A stretch of 64,000 bases of DNA from Hofstenia miamia. Lineage: Eukaryota; Xenacoelomorpha; Acoela; Hofsteniidae. The stretch covers positions 1,045,427-1,109,426 of the forward strand of contig CABFPE010000157.1 of assembly GCA_900660155.1 (NCBI GenBank), in the 5' to 3' direction. The notes beneath the pieces were generated by a model that saw only the letters and a list, made by a program, of their open reading frames with translations, made no database searches and had not been told where the DNA came from. Of the stretch, positions 12,901 to 27,700 are shown in pieces (within the stretch, counting starts at the first letter, position 1; each line of letters opens with the position of its first letter). The position numbers and the translations under genes are program-made.

Positions 12901-15900
12901 TTTGATATTTCAGGATGTTTTTCACAATCATTGAAGACATTTATGCTGTTCTATAAATCATGCATGGATATTTCTATGTGTGCATTCGCTTTGATGTTCA
13001 ATTATATGCTTGTAAATAGCTATTTAAATTAATTACCATCTGTTTTTGCTTTATATTTTAGCATGAAATGTTTGTATTAGCACATTAATAAGTATTCATG
13101 ACATCTTCTAAAATTGTATTTTAATTAGCTTAAACGTTCACGTTTGCTTTTATAAATTGTAGCAAATACATCAAACTCCATGAAAGCCTCATATGCTAAA
13201 ATGAAATATGAAATGCAACATATAAGTTAATCTTAGTTTTCTTAGATCCATAGAGAAGTCATCTTGGTCATTTATAATATTTTAAAAAATGTACAACTAC
13301 TATTTTTGTACATAGTTAGTTTTAATCTTTTATGTCGTTTGATTCAAATTCTGTAAGTGAGGGAAGAAGGTTAACTATTAATTTATGGGTAGAATCTGGA
13401 GACGTGTACTTTTAAGAAATAGAACACATATTTTTGAAAATTAGATTTATGTATATTTCAAAGCGTATACCCGTCCTACTTCAGTTACGAGAATGGCGGA
13501 TGCATTCCTTGAAATTTAGTACATTAACCCAAAGTGCTATTATAGTCATAAATCCTTTTATAATTCGTGTTTAAAGCAAAAAGATGAAGACATGAGAATG
13601 TGGTTTTTACTTAACTAAGCAGTTATATCTCTTAGATGGGTTAAATTTGAATTTTGCATCCATGCGAATGTCCTTAACTAATTCTAAACGCGCAGGTTTC
13701 TTATATTATGGAAAATCATAAAAGAAAATTTATGCTTAATAGTTTCATTTATTCCCCGCAAGCTCTTTTACCTGCAGTTTTATGCACTGAGATGATTTAA
13801 AGACACCGATTCATTAACCAGTAGTTGGCGATGTTGAAAAGTTATTTTACTTAATTGAATTAACAACGAGCTATAAATTACTTTCATTAATTAGTTACTT
13901 TATACATTCTTCTTGAAAACTCACGCTAATAAAGCTAAAATTATGTTTGAGAAAAACTCTAGTGCTTTTCAATTAAGGTAATTTTCTTTTAAATGCTTAT
14001 TGAGTTGCGAATGTAGCACACTAATAATTTTTAAATTCATATTTTCAATTGAATGCAGAATTCTTTCACTCACAACTATGTTTCTATTAATATAGGTATC
14101 ACTGACGGGTATTAAATAATAGAACTGTACCCGATCCGATCCGACTCCGATGCACAATTTGATTAACCGAGGCCAACCTTAAATCGACTATTGATTCCAT
14201 TTGACCTGACCGGACTCGAAAAATAGATACAGTACTGGAAATATGTATTCGACCACCTTGCTACATGTATTTTAAATAAATAATGAACATTCATTGGATA
14301 GAGTGTGTCTAAGATTATAACTAAGTGTTACTTTGATTGAAAAAGAAAAATCTGTATGTCTAATACCATAAAATATGTAGAATAACAATTGGCTATTAAT
14401 TTTTAATCAAAATTAGAAAACTTGTGTTGGAACAATGATTCGGCCATCAGAAAAAATTTTAACAAATGACCGATTCCGAAACAAGTAAATTCAAAATAAG
14501 GTACATAAATTAATAATTGATGCAATATAAGCACTTAGCAACAAAATTTTCTCTTCTAATATTTTGCAGGGTGTCCCTTTGAGCGAATAACAGCTTCAAA
14601 GCGATCAGGAAATGAAGCAAAAAGTCTTTCAATAAAGCTGTTTGCAATTGCATACAATTCTTTCATTATTGCGCTCCAAAGCTCGTCTTTACTGTGAAGA
14701 GTATGTTGGCAAATCGATATTTGCCTCCTTTCACATATTTTCGATAATGTTAAGGTCTGGAGATTGGCTAGGCCAGTCAGCAAGGATAGCAACCCCATTA
14801 TTGGAGAAGGAATTTTTCATTTCTTTTGAGGTATGACATAGAGCACCATCCTGCTGATATATTGAATCACTTGTAAGGAGTGGCCAGAGTTCCTTTTCAA
14901 AAATCCGAGCATATTGAGGTCTTCGGAGAGTACCAGTGATGTGAACAATCTTGCGAAAGCCACACTTCCATATTGCACCCCATACCATTACAGACTTCCC
15001 ACCATACTTCATGATGCTCCGAGTAAGTTGAGGCAAGAATCTGAACTTCTGTCCAGTTGGTCTCTTCATCAACATTCTTTTTGATGAGTATAGTTCAAAT
15101 CTTGACTCATCTGAAAATATAACATTAGACCAATTTTCAGATGAATTGTCTCTCATCAACTTGGATCACCCCAGCCGGCGTAATCTTTGCTTTGAGGTTA
15201 AAATGGCTTTCTGGGTGCCCCGAAAGTCCCAATTAAGTACTTCTTCAGGATGCTTAGCATAATTCTTGCTGTCACGAGGTGACCATCAGCCCATTTTTTG
15301 CGAATTTCTCTGAAGTCTTCCTGGGATTTCGCTTTGAAAGGCACACAAGAGCTGATTGGGAGGTTTTGGAGGTTTTCCGGACTTTGGCTTGGGGCAATGA
15401 TGTTTTCAGAAGTGAAACGTCTGATGATATTCCCGACAGTACTTTGAGGTGGCTCTACAAGTCGGGCTATATTACATTGACTCATCCTTTCCAAATGTTT
15501 GGAGATAATCAACTCCCGGATGGCAAGAGGTACGTAACCAGGCATCGCATATGGCGAAGAAAGATAGTTGTTCGATATTTTCAATATAAATAGACTGAAA
15601 AAAGCTCAACTAATGAAATTATTTACAGATTCTCTGATTTGGTCTGAAGTGGCCGAATACATTTTTCCAAGAAGAGATTAGCTAACTACAAGCATTGTAG
15701 CATTTCTCCTTGAAATTTTAAGCAAACAGTGATAATTATGTCTCAACATTGATGAATTCCTCCTTCTGCAATACCAAATCTAATTAAAAAAATAACTATG
15801 ACATTCTTGGCGTCCATTTCTTAAAAATATTTATGACACATCATGGGTGGCCGAATTGTTTTTTCCAGTGCTGTACTCAATATAAAAATGCACATGAATT

Positions 15901-18694
15901 GCAAACAAATAAAACGAAATATTTGAATTTTATTCAGTTTGTCATATCCCACAATTACCCGATGCCCATCTCTGATAAGTGTCCCATAACTCGTTTCCAA
16001 ACAGATAGCGTCAAAAAACTCACTTCATTTATAACTTCATTGCATTCAAGCATCCACACACATATAATATGAAAGTTTACAGTTTTAATACCCTTGAAAA
16101 TCTTCATTCAGTTCATCTGGTTGAGTTGAGTAGCAAATTTCATGCTTTGCCCACTTCATTTCACCTCGGCTTATTGAGATGCTGTAAGTCGTTCTAGTTT
16201 GAATTTGTGCTACTGAAGTTTGAATTTGCAAACTGAATCGCAAATTTTAGTCCATTGATAATGTTATTTAATGCTATTTTATAAATAAAGACATTTATGA
16301 AAAACAGTCTTTGGCAAAGATTCATGAGAAATATGTCTCGATTTCAAAATGAACGATTTTCCACTCTACAAAAATCAGTTTAATCTCATTGTTCAAACTA
16401 CCTCTTTTTCATCTCTGCAAAATTCGCATGTTATAGTGGATCCCAATTGCACAACTCTATCATTAATTTCAGTTTTTCACCAACCAATTAATTCCTTTGA
16501 AGCTTTCTTCCCCGAAGCTTGGCGCTACCTGTCTGTTTTGATTAATTGATCAATCAAAATTTCCGCATGTTATTCCTAATGTAATGCAAACCTATATATG
16601 CGCTAATTTATGGTGAATAGCTACAAGAAGAATGTAGATTAAGAAACAGCGCGAAATTAAATTTCAAATTTTTTAGTTAAACATAATAATTGAGAATACA
16701 GTTACAACTTTTAGCTGTGGAAACGTTAAGGGCATTTAAGTAAGCGTACAAAACAGCGTTCGTATTTGCTCTTCGATGAAGTCTTAGGTAATTCACTCCA
16801 CACTATAGGCATACCTAATGATCTTGTGATCTATTGTAATATAATAGCACACATTTCATCAGAAACATTGTTGAAAATTTGTTTATATTTATCCTTTAAT
16901 ATAGTAATTTAACCCTATTTCCACTAATTTTATTTTCATGTAACAAATCGATTTGTCCGCATTTTTTAACAATTGTATACAAACCTGTTAAGAAATCTTA
17001 AAAGCCTTTTACGTGGACACATTTATGGTGTTGATATAATGATTGAGATTTGTGCTAAAATATATTCTTGTGCCTGAAATAAATGAAATTAAATATTTTT
17101 TCGATGAGAAATCCGATTTTTTCAAAAATATTCCAATTATTTCTATGATAATGAGCAGAGTTGGAGCCGGACACGGGCCTTGGCCGAGCCGGACCCAGGC
17201 CTGGAGTAATTAGTAAGCACCCGGGCCGGGCGGGGAATGAAAAATTTAACACCCGGGCAGAAATTTATCATGTCTGAAATTAAGTGTATGTTCATTAATT
17301 GAATAAGATGATAAGATGAATTCAATGCATCAATTCATGTGACGGCTTATTAGAATAATATGTGAGCAATGCGATTACATATAAATCGGCGTGGGAAGTA
17401 CTAAAGAGGGTGCCACACGATTAGTTTTTTTACTATAATCAAAAAACTTTTTTGACTATAGTCAAAAGACTATTCGTGTGGCACCCCCAAAAAGTTCCTT
17501 ACCTAAATAAATGTCTTCAGTGTTTTCTTTTTACTGTTTGAATGAATAACTTGATTAAACATGAATAGCACTTACAAGAGTAAATATATAGATGAAATGA
17601 AATCTCAAATGAAATATAATAATAATGCTTGTTGAATATATGTACATGTAGAACATTCAAGAAAAATGTATAAAACGATAAATTTTGTCACCCGGGCCCG
17701 GGCTTGATTTTCTTCGTGTTTATGTGGACTGGGCCCGAGCCAGACCTGGGCAGAAAAACCGACCCAGTTCCAACTCTGATAGTGTCCATGGGAACAACAA
17801 CTACCCTGAAATATTTTCTTTTTTGAAGTTAAACTAAGTACCGGCCAGGCGCGCAGTGAGCAAAGACAGAGTTTGTTGAGCCGTAGGCACTGAGGACTTC
17901 GGGCACCAGTTTGTACCGACGCGAATTGAAAGTGAATATAAAAGAGGGAGTAATTCTCTATCCTGTGGTATTTTCAGATTGTAAATATATTCATTAGTTA
18001 GTTTAAAATTTTATTTAAGTCATCACAGATTTTGACAAATTCCTAGTGGAAATAGGGTTAAGTATTTAAATGATTTAAGCTTATTACTATTATTATAAAA
18101 GAGCAATTTCAAGAAAAATCAGCAAATTTATCCAGTATATTGTTCTTTGTTTTATTAAAGTTGCATGCGAATTAACTCTTGTTTGTTTTCTTTACAAGTT
18201 CATAATTTATGTTGTTTGCATGGCCAAACTTTTTGTAAATTTCAGAAGGATATACATTTGCAGTAATTTTATTTTATTGAAAATGTTGCATGTAGGTTCA
18301 ATTTTACGCAATTGAATTTTAGTTATGATATATCAAACATACTTTTGCACACAATGGCATTTTATTTATCAGATGTGAATAGGCATTTTTCTATACATGA
18401 AAGAATTTAAAGTGCTCTTCAATTTTCTGTTAATAGAAAAATTCTTCTGCAACGTTGCGTTAGCAAATGGATGTTTTCAAACTTTAAACACCTTATATAT
18501 ATTTGAAAAATATATAAATTTTCTGAGGAATATATAAAATATACAAAACTATGCTATACATTTAATGTGGCCACATTTAATAATGAATTTCTATTATAGT
18601 TCTTAAAAAGCCTTATGCAACTTTCTAATTTGGCTTTCCCATTGTAATTTCAGAGGTTCTCTTTTTGTAGACATATATAAACCTCTGAATTTCA

Positions 18695-18727
<33 letters not shown>

Positions 18728-21700
18728 TATTTATGCAAGCTTCTTAAAGAAAAATATCAACAAAAATAATAGAAACTAATATATTTTGTTTTATCGTCAT
18801 CTATGTACCTACAGTGCTCCTAATATGTTTACCGCAATGTTATACAATTATTAATGTTATTTAATAATTTTATTGCTCATTAATCTGCTTTAGTCAAACG
18901 CGAAGGCAATTAAGAAGCTAGTTCGAGCATAAATTGTGAAATAAGAGTTAGGAGTTACAGCAAGAAATATGAAATTAACCAATTATTTTTGATATAGAAT
19001 ATCAAAGAACTTAAAGTATGCCAATAGACAAAATTATTTATGCAAATCAGAGTTATATTGCTGTGAAGTCAAGATTAAACAGACGCTCGTCATAAAAACG
19101 ATGTAAATTCTACGTAGTAGTGTGGTTAATGTAATTTTTGCTCAAATTTGTGTAAGCACTATATCAAGGCGTTTTTACTTGGTGAGAATTTTATATGAAT
19201 TTAAGGTTATAACAACTAGATTATTTGGTTAATTTGGCCGATTATCCAATAAATATCCTTGTTAATAACACACAATATGTGAAACCTAATAACTTACTGG
19301 GCGAGTTTCATGCCAACCCGAAATTCATTGCTAGTAGAGGTCGACGGTTTTGAAATTTTAACTTCGGTTCGGTTCGGATCGGTTTTGGGGCAAAAACCGC
19401 GGTTTCGGTTTTGTTCTGTAATGAAAACATGTAATTTCGAAGCTATATTTTCTTATGGTTTTACAAGATTAATTTCAAGTTTTTCTTAGTCTTAATGAGA
19501 GAAGAAGCATTAACACCAGAAAGACTGCATCGCTTCTTGGTGATCGTGTTCGATCCAATTGAACCCATGCGTTTTGATGACACATTTGTTGCCTGAATTG
19601 CCAACCACTTTTCGCCAGTAGCGAGAGCTTTGGCAGTATTACACAGCTACTAATTACCAGTCATTAAAAACCGTTTCAAACCGTGCTAGTGAAAATGAGT
19701 CGGTTCGGTTTCGGTCTTCGTGAAAACCGCGGTTTCGGTTTCGGTTCGGTTTACCGTCGACCTCTAATTGCTAGGTCATAGGTCATTCCAATCTCACCTT
19801 TTTTTAGTCGGAGTTTACGTGTTCCTGAAAAAGTCCAATCTTTATACTTCAGCTAGTAGAAATTTGTTATTTTGGTTTTCGTTAATTTGTCTTCATTAAT
19901 GTAAATGTGATACTAAAATTAAGAATTTTTAAAATTATGAGTTTTTGCGAGTACAAACTATGCTTTCTTGGAATTTGTGTGGGTTGAAAATTATATAGCG
20001 TCTGGAATAAATATGAATTAATGCATACGTCTACTAATTGATATAACTCAACCAAGACAAAAATTAAAATACCACTAATCCGATATAAAGGTGCATATGG
20101 CTAAGGAAACCTAAACCGACCCGTCGGTAACAAGTACTCACGTTTTTACTTCTTCATTGTTGTTTTCGTATTTTAAATTAACTGGTCACACATTTTTTCA
20201 ACTCTCTTTCGTTCAGCACTAGTTCTGTTTATTCTGAAATAATTCATAAAACTGGACGTTAATAAAATTCGTCAACGTCTAAAGCCTTATTGGAAGTTTT
20301 TTAAATATAATAATAACACATATTTATATGATACATCTTTGTAATATTGAAGGTTATGGATTACTTTCTACTCGTTTTATAGCAATTTCTAAAGGTTTGT
20401 AGAAATATACTTTTCAATGTAAATGTTAACAATCTTTGTAAAATTTCAAAACTTAATCTCATTTTGGTATATTAGGAAGTATATATAAAACATAGTGTAT
20501 ACTTCAAGCATGCTAATTTGTGTCACTAAGTGTCTAATTTATATCAATAATTTCTTACCAATGGGCATTTGTTTAGCCTCATTTATGGTACAGGGACAAG
20601 GTATGCGTTTCTGCATCGTGAAAGCATGAACGATTTCTATCGCTTATATCTAACTCGTTTCATTCTTATGTAATATTTCATCTTAACTTCAAAGAATAAA
20701 TTAGTATGCGTTTGCCTCTAATTATAGAAAATATCTTACGTATACAGCCAAAAACTCTATCAAAAGCATTTTGAATTTACGTTACTATCAATAGTTTTTT
20801 GTTGTTTGTATGATAAATATAACAGTTTAACTAAAATTCAAGTCTTTCTATTATTTATTTTAACCAATTTGCCTGATTGGGCAGACTTTAAAAAGATAAA
20901 CTAATATCTAGTCGGGAAAATAACACGTTCAGTGATTTGCACTTTAACTGCAGCACCTAAACACTACATTGACATTGTTTGTTTACTAGTGCACAAAATG
21001 AAGATTTTCATATCAAATTTTCATTCCACAAAAGTTTCATTTCTAAGTGAATAAGCATTTCATATGTATAGTCAGTGGCGTACGCAAAGGGGTGGTGGAA
21101 TGTCCCCCATCAGATTTTCAATATTGATTTTGATTTTTCGGCAAAATATTAAAAAAAGTTAAAACTAAGTTCCTGAATTTCATTTTTAGGGGTTCCTTTT
21201 TCAATATTTTCGAAACTTTTGTTTCAATATTTCCCCCCCCCTCTTTTGTGATTCACTTGATCATGACTAAGATGTCCCCCGTCAGAAAATTATTAGTGCA
21301 TTTCGTGTCCTATGACATGCTGCAATAAAAATATATTGGCTTTCAATAATGTAGTAAATTCTTGCAATTATTCAGACCATTTCGGCTTTAGAGAAATTGT
21401 GTAACACAGCTAGCAGTCATAGAAAGTGAGGTTTTCTAGCTTGGGATTTAATGTGTGCTAAAACCTTATTGGGTGATATCTAAAAAATTGGGCCAACGAA
21501 TATTCAAATGGATGTTTTCAAGGTTATTTTTTCAAAGATATACTTTGGCTGAGTTCAAGCACTACTTGACATTGGAAGGTCATTTGCTCGATATAAATTA
21601 AAAAACTATAGTCATGTTTGATTCTGTTTTTCGTATATGAATTTTGCCTTTTAATAAAATGATAAATCTAATTTCTATAAAAATATGATAGGGCTGTAGT

Positions 21701-24700
21701 AAATGTGTCCAACACTGAATATATTGCACTAACAACATATTATTGTATATTTATTTATTTATATATATATATATAATATATTTAAGGTAGGAAAATCCTA
21801 AATTGTTTTGAAATAAGTGTAATTTGTTGATAGAATGATACAATTATTAGAGCATAAAGTGTTCAACATTATTTATACTGTCTGTCAATGAAATTCGGTC
21901 AAAGCCATTTCAAAAGCCTGCAGTAGTTTGTTATTTGCATTTAGAATTAATGTCATTTAATCCCATGGTAGATACAATCTTAAATTTAATAAAAATGATT
22001 TTCATGTAATGACACTTATGGGTTGCCTTAATAACAGAATGCTGCTGAAATTATTGCAAGATTTTAAGAACTATGATATGAATAAAATTTTGTGGTATAT
22101 CTGAGTTTCGAAAAGGCCGCTTGTCATATCATTGTGTGCTATATGCTTTAGTTTCATTGATGCAATCTATGAAATAGTGTGACAAGATTATTACCATTCC
22201 TTGTACACTTTGAATTGTAGAATGTTTATTCTGTTCACTTGATATTCATTTGGCTAGGAATTGAATTTTCGATCTTGGAAAATAATTTTCATTGGATTTC
22301 GCGGTTAAATATGAATTCTTTCATCACTGCATCACAGATAAATGGGATGAATTTGGTTAATGCAAACTATAAAAATGAGATTTGCATCGTGCTTTTGCAT
22401 TGTTTGAGATAATACAACCTATGTAGCACTACTAATAATTTTTTTGTAGATTGAAATCCAGTGACGTGTGTTAAGACGTCAGTTTTTCAGAAATAATTAG
22501 ACCGATGGCAATTTAATCCTACTAATTATCTCATATGCTGTCATTAGAGACAAATGTCATACTAATATGATATACTGCCTGCATGATATTAAATACAAAG
22601 GAATATAATAAGTGAAAAGGGACTCCTCTATTCATTATCTTTTTGTCTAATTACGAAATTGCGATTATATCTGACATGCTCATATATGTTTGAGTACATA
22701 TGTTTGTTGAACTACTTCTAAGTATATGAAATTAACTAACTTCTAGATCATCAATTGTGGAACTTACTGAATATTTTCAGGATTTTAGTCCTCAAATCTT
22801 GAATACTGTGTATAAAAGTATTTGGAAGAAATCCATTCTAAGATCTATTACTCTAAAGTGCAAAATATTGCAGCGAAGAAGCCTGATAGCTATGCATAGG
22901 TAATGGAAACTATATAACCTACTTGGAAGTTATAATATTTAATTCCTAGTAGAAATTGTTTTTTGAAGGTTAAAACAAGAAGCAAGATAGGATCAATATA
23001 TCGTGTGGAACAATTGGTAATTGAACTTCTTTCTGTACCAAGTAGTAAGATAACTGCATATCTTTAGGTTAACTTAGCTAATGAATTCGAATATTAGAAT
23101 TTAAATAACGAATACTACAAATTATTAACTGGGAATTTCCAAGGATAATGCCATTAATTACAGTAGAGATGTTGTTTGACTTGTCCTCGAATTTGCAAAA
23201 TGAAATAAGTTTTTTGCGATTATATTACTTTAAATTCAATTTGCATGTCGTTCGTAGCATGCTAGTTTTGAGTTTGTTCAATCTGTTAAAAAGATTAGCG
23301 TTTGATTGCAAATATCAAGAAGCGAGAACTGGTGTGATCTGCTGAGTAAATTTCATTGAAATAGTAGACTGGATTTCTATTCTGCCATTCTCTTATTTAA
23401 TATTAACCTTTTTGTTCTATCAAATTGTGGACCCGTCACATCTTATTGTCTGTTTTAGTGAAATTTCAAAATTTAGAATAGCTATGAGGTCACAAAATGA
23501 TTCGGTAAAAGGGTTACTTCAATATTGTAATTATAGAAGAAGTCAATTTTGTTCGTGTGGACATTTGAAAATTGACGTGCGTGGATGAGTAATATTGTAT
23601 TCGATTGAGTAAATAGTGGAACTTTTGCATTGGAAATCTAGGGCTGTATTCCAAGAAGAATAACTTTGTCTGATGCAAATAATCTTCAAACTGTGTTTTA
23701 TTACTTCATTCCAATTCATCCAAAAAGTTGACAGCACTTGTAGATTTCATTTCAATTACTGTGAATTTATTTTTTTACATCATGCACCCTAGAGTTGTCG
23801 AGCATAGTCTTGAAGATGTTTATAGCAGCTTTTCTTCTTTAAATTAGATTTCTAAGCAAGTTGGCACTTCAGAAGCATAGTAATGCCTCCCTCCTATGCA
23901 TTAATTGGCTTTAGTGCTTTTCTAGCAAGGCATGAATATTAAACATTTTGGCGGTCTTGAAAATTAAAATAAATCACTTCACCCTCATGCTATTTGTTAC
24001 TCTTATTGAGTGTATTCTATAAATTTGGTTGATCAACATTTAAAGGGGCATTTTTATAGGCTTGTCTTTGCAGTATTCGTTGAAAAGTTCAGTCGTTACT
24101 TGAGACCACAATCACTTATGAGGTATTTACGTTTTCCAATCAATTTTTAGATGATTTCGGTATTATGACAATTATCCTTTGCCTACTGATAATGTAGATT
24201 CCTGACTAGAGATGCTCAGGCATTGTTGCCAATGTCACATATTGTTCTATTCTGTTTGATTTATATTTACTATGCAAATAGTTTACTTAGTGACTTTATA
24301 GTTCCCCTACTCTATGTTATTGATTTTGAAGCACACTCAATAGCATTTCATCTCCGTAAGCACTCATATTTTCGTCATTGTTTTTAGAAAACTTTTGTTC
24401 TTCAACGAAAAAGTTTGTTTCTGATTGACATTCAATGCATTGTTTTGTAAAAGTTGAAAGCATTCATTGCTTTTTCTTTTAAGATTTGATTAGAAGGCGG
24501 CTGAATGCTTTATATGAAGCACGGACTCATCTTTTTCGAATAATCCACGGCGGTTTCCTTTTAATTTCTCACTTTTTCAATTAAATTATTCTGCCATTTT
24601 GTTTAAAGAGAGTTTTCGACTAATTGACTTGATTTAAACATTCTTTGTGAAAAATTCCCTCGGCACAGAGGAAGTCCATTAAGCGATTCCGTAGGTATTA

Positions 24701-27700
24701 ATTGCACGTGGAGAATCACTTCCAGAATCAAATTACTCTTTTTCATTTGTCACGTTAGCACTTAGATACTTTAATCCTATCTGAACTATTCGGGTTAAGA
24801 ATATTCTAGAATCCTTACATTGATATTATACTAGTCCATTATTTTCCAGAAAATATTTTTCATTAAAATATTTTAACATTGAAATCACTGAACTGAGAGA
24901 GATGATGTGCACTCTCTGACTTTCAAATCAGTTTAGCAGCTAAGTGATAAAAAATATGCCTGATCACTTTGTTCAATAGATTTTCTGTTGGAAATTTTTC
25001 ATCAGATAAGATTGTTTGAAGTTTAATTAGGTCGTATGATGTATTCCCTAAATCCAACAAGTGTAAAAATGAAGCGAATCTTCAACTTGGGATACAAATT
25101 ATATAGCATTTAATTTAAATATTGCCCTAAGCGAACATTTTATAATAAGAAACACTATATACTTTCAGGGAAATCGTCTTTGAATTACCACTATATAGCG
25201 GTTGTATATTTTGTTGATAACCTTTTGAGCAAAGAAGGTTTTTGATAAGAATGTCTGAACAAAGCGTGCTCGTCAGAGTTAAAGACTGTCAATGCAATAC
25301 ACGGATTTTTCAGTCAAAATCCAAGGCTAAAAGAAAAAAGTTGAATATCACATTTGATACTCCAATAAATTTTCCATTAGTTGTATGCATGTCTAAATTT
25401 CCAGTGGAGGCGCACACTTTTTTCCAAAAAAGTTCATATTTGAAATTGGGATAATATTTTAAACCTTTGAACACACAGATACTACAAATATATAATTTAT
25501 ATGTGAAATGTATCAGACAATGAGATTCTCAGTAATTTAAGCAAATACCACATTAATGGATTAGAACAAATAATAAAATTGTGAAATATACCATAACTGC
25601 AAAAATAGCATGCATGTGACACTCTAAATAATTAGTTTAGGAGATTTTTTATGCAATTTCAAAGCAAATTCTTGAAACTTTATGTCTGCATAATTCTTGT
25701 CAGAATATAAAAATGTTAAATTTCCTAACCTGTGGGAGAGCATAGACTGTCTCTGAGAAGTATGATTTCTTTTTTTGAGAAAAAAACACTTTCACAAGAC
25801 GCATTTGAAAACACCAAAAGAGCAGCAGTTTGTGGTAAAGAGCATAAAATAGGTGTTGATTCACTAAAGTTAAATTTTAATATTCTTAAGGTATTAACAA
25901 GCTCTGCATCGTTAATTATTTAGTCTTCCAAGAATGCAGTTCTTAAGTACCGTATATTCAGATTCCAAAAAAGTCTTTATACTTGAAAGCTTTCTAATAC
26001 TATCCATTATATTTTTAAATTCTGGTATTGTCAGAAAATAATCTAGTAATGACTTGAGCTTTTCTGTGTTGATAAAAGTACTAGAATGAGGAGGAAGTGC
26101 TATGAAATTGTCATCATTAAAATGATTATTCAATTCTTTCAATGCAATAGCGAGAATGTTACCTAGCAATAACATAAATGCAGATTTTGATGACATTTCT
26201 TGGCATTCAATTGCAGGAAGATGCTCATAAACAATTTGATCCATTAACTGATTTGGTAAATGGCATATTTTTTTTGTTGGGACGAAATATTCATTGCTGC
26301 ACAGATCATTTGATTTTTCAAGATTCTTGTGATATGATTTCACTTTAATTAAGCATCTCTTGCATCTTTCCAATGTATGATTTGACCATTTGCAATTTTC
26401 TTGCTGGTAATTGAAGTAGCTTAGTTTCCATCTCAAGGTACGATAAAATTGTTTTCAAAAAGCACGTTAATCATGCAAATATAGAATTAGTCAACATATT
26501 TTATGAAATTGAAATGTGCATTTAAGTTGGCAAATCAAATCATGCATGGTTATATTATCTTCCTTCTTACGTTTTTGATATTTTGTGTCTACATTTTTAG
26601 AGAGGGGCATGCTCCCTAAATATATTTCATTTAATATAAATTAAAATTAACATTTAATTGAGTGAAAGTAATTTCAAAATAAAAACTTGCACATTATACT
26701 GGCCTGAATTACCAATATTCTCAGAAGTAAGCATCATTTGTAACATGTGATTTAAAGATTTTTCAAAAAGGTACAATTTTCTCATTATAGATAAATTCAT
26801 ACTAAATTTTATGCACAATATGTAAATGTCAACACCCGAAAACAATTGTATTATAGCTTATAGTCTTACCAGTCAGTTTTTCATTTCAAATCTGAAATTG
26901 TCCTACACACATGAGCTTCTCATATGTTTTCATTTTTAGAGACTTTCCTATTGCGTTAAAATTACTATGGATCGGTATTATTTGCCAACATTCTTTACTT
27001 TTCATACATGATATTTAGAAGATATGAATAACTTAATTATTCCTTGTTTGTGATTTCATCAGATATAATCAGTCAGGTAATGGAGTGGAACTTATTCTCA
27101 TTACTAAGCAAAAACCATAAACATTAAGGAAATCTAAGCATCTAACTACAGCTGTAAATTACTAAGAAAACAAAATGCTAAGAGTTTCAAAAATCATGAT
27201 CTCTAAAAAGAACTAGATAAATGTACAAAGAGTTCAATTACATATGAAGTTATTGCCATCTGAACGGCTGTTATGAAGGTCAAATGTAAAATACACTCCC
27301 AGTATGAGATTAATACATTACTGATTTTATAGCATTTTAATTAATGCATCTGAGGATCATATAGGAACTATTGATCTCATAGTAAACAGCTCATTGAAGT
27401 TTGTTAACATGGACGATATGATTTGCTTGCAAATGTTTTTTTTCCTTTTCACTGCCAACAATTTTCACAGTCTTAAAAGTTTAACACAATAGCACATCAT
27501 ACTAGATAATAGTATTGATTTGTATTTCTCTAGATTCATCATATTGAAACCTAAAATATATATATATATATATTTAGGTAAGCCAATCATTACTTTGTTT
27601 TCGTTTTGTGATTTTACATCTTTATAAAATTTCGTCACAGAGATAACGGATCATTCTTCTCTTTGCCAACAGGATACAACCCGTTGTCAACCCTGATTCT

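Noticed and set aside
17055-17325. Pro/Arg-rich minus-strand frames (for example ARPGCLLITPGLGPARPRP)
   Set aside because: They arise from the GC-rich subterminal words of the element at 17156-17778.
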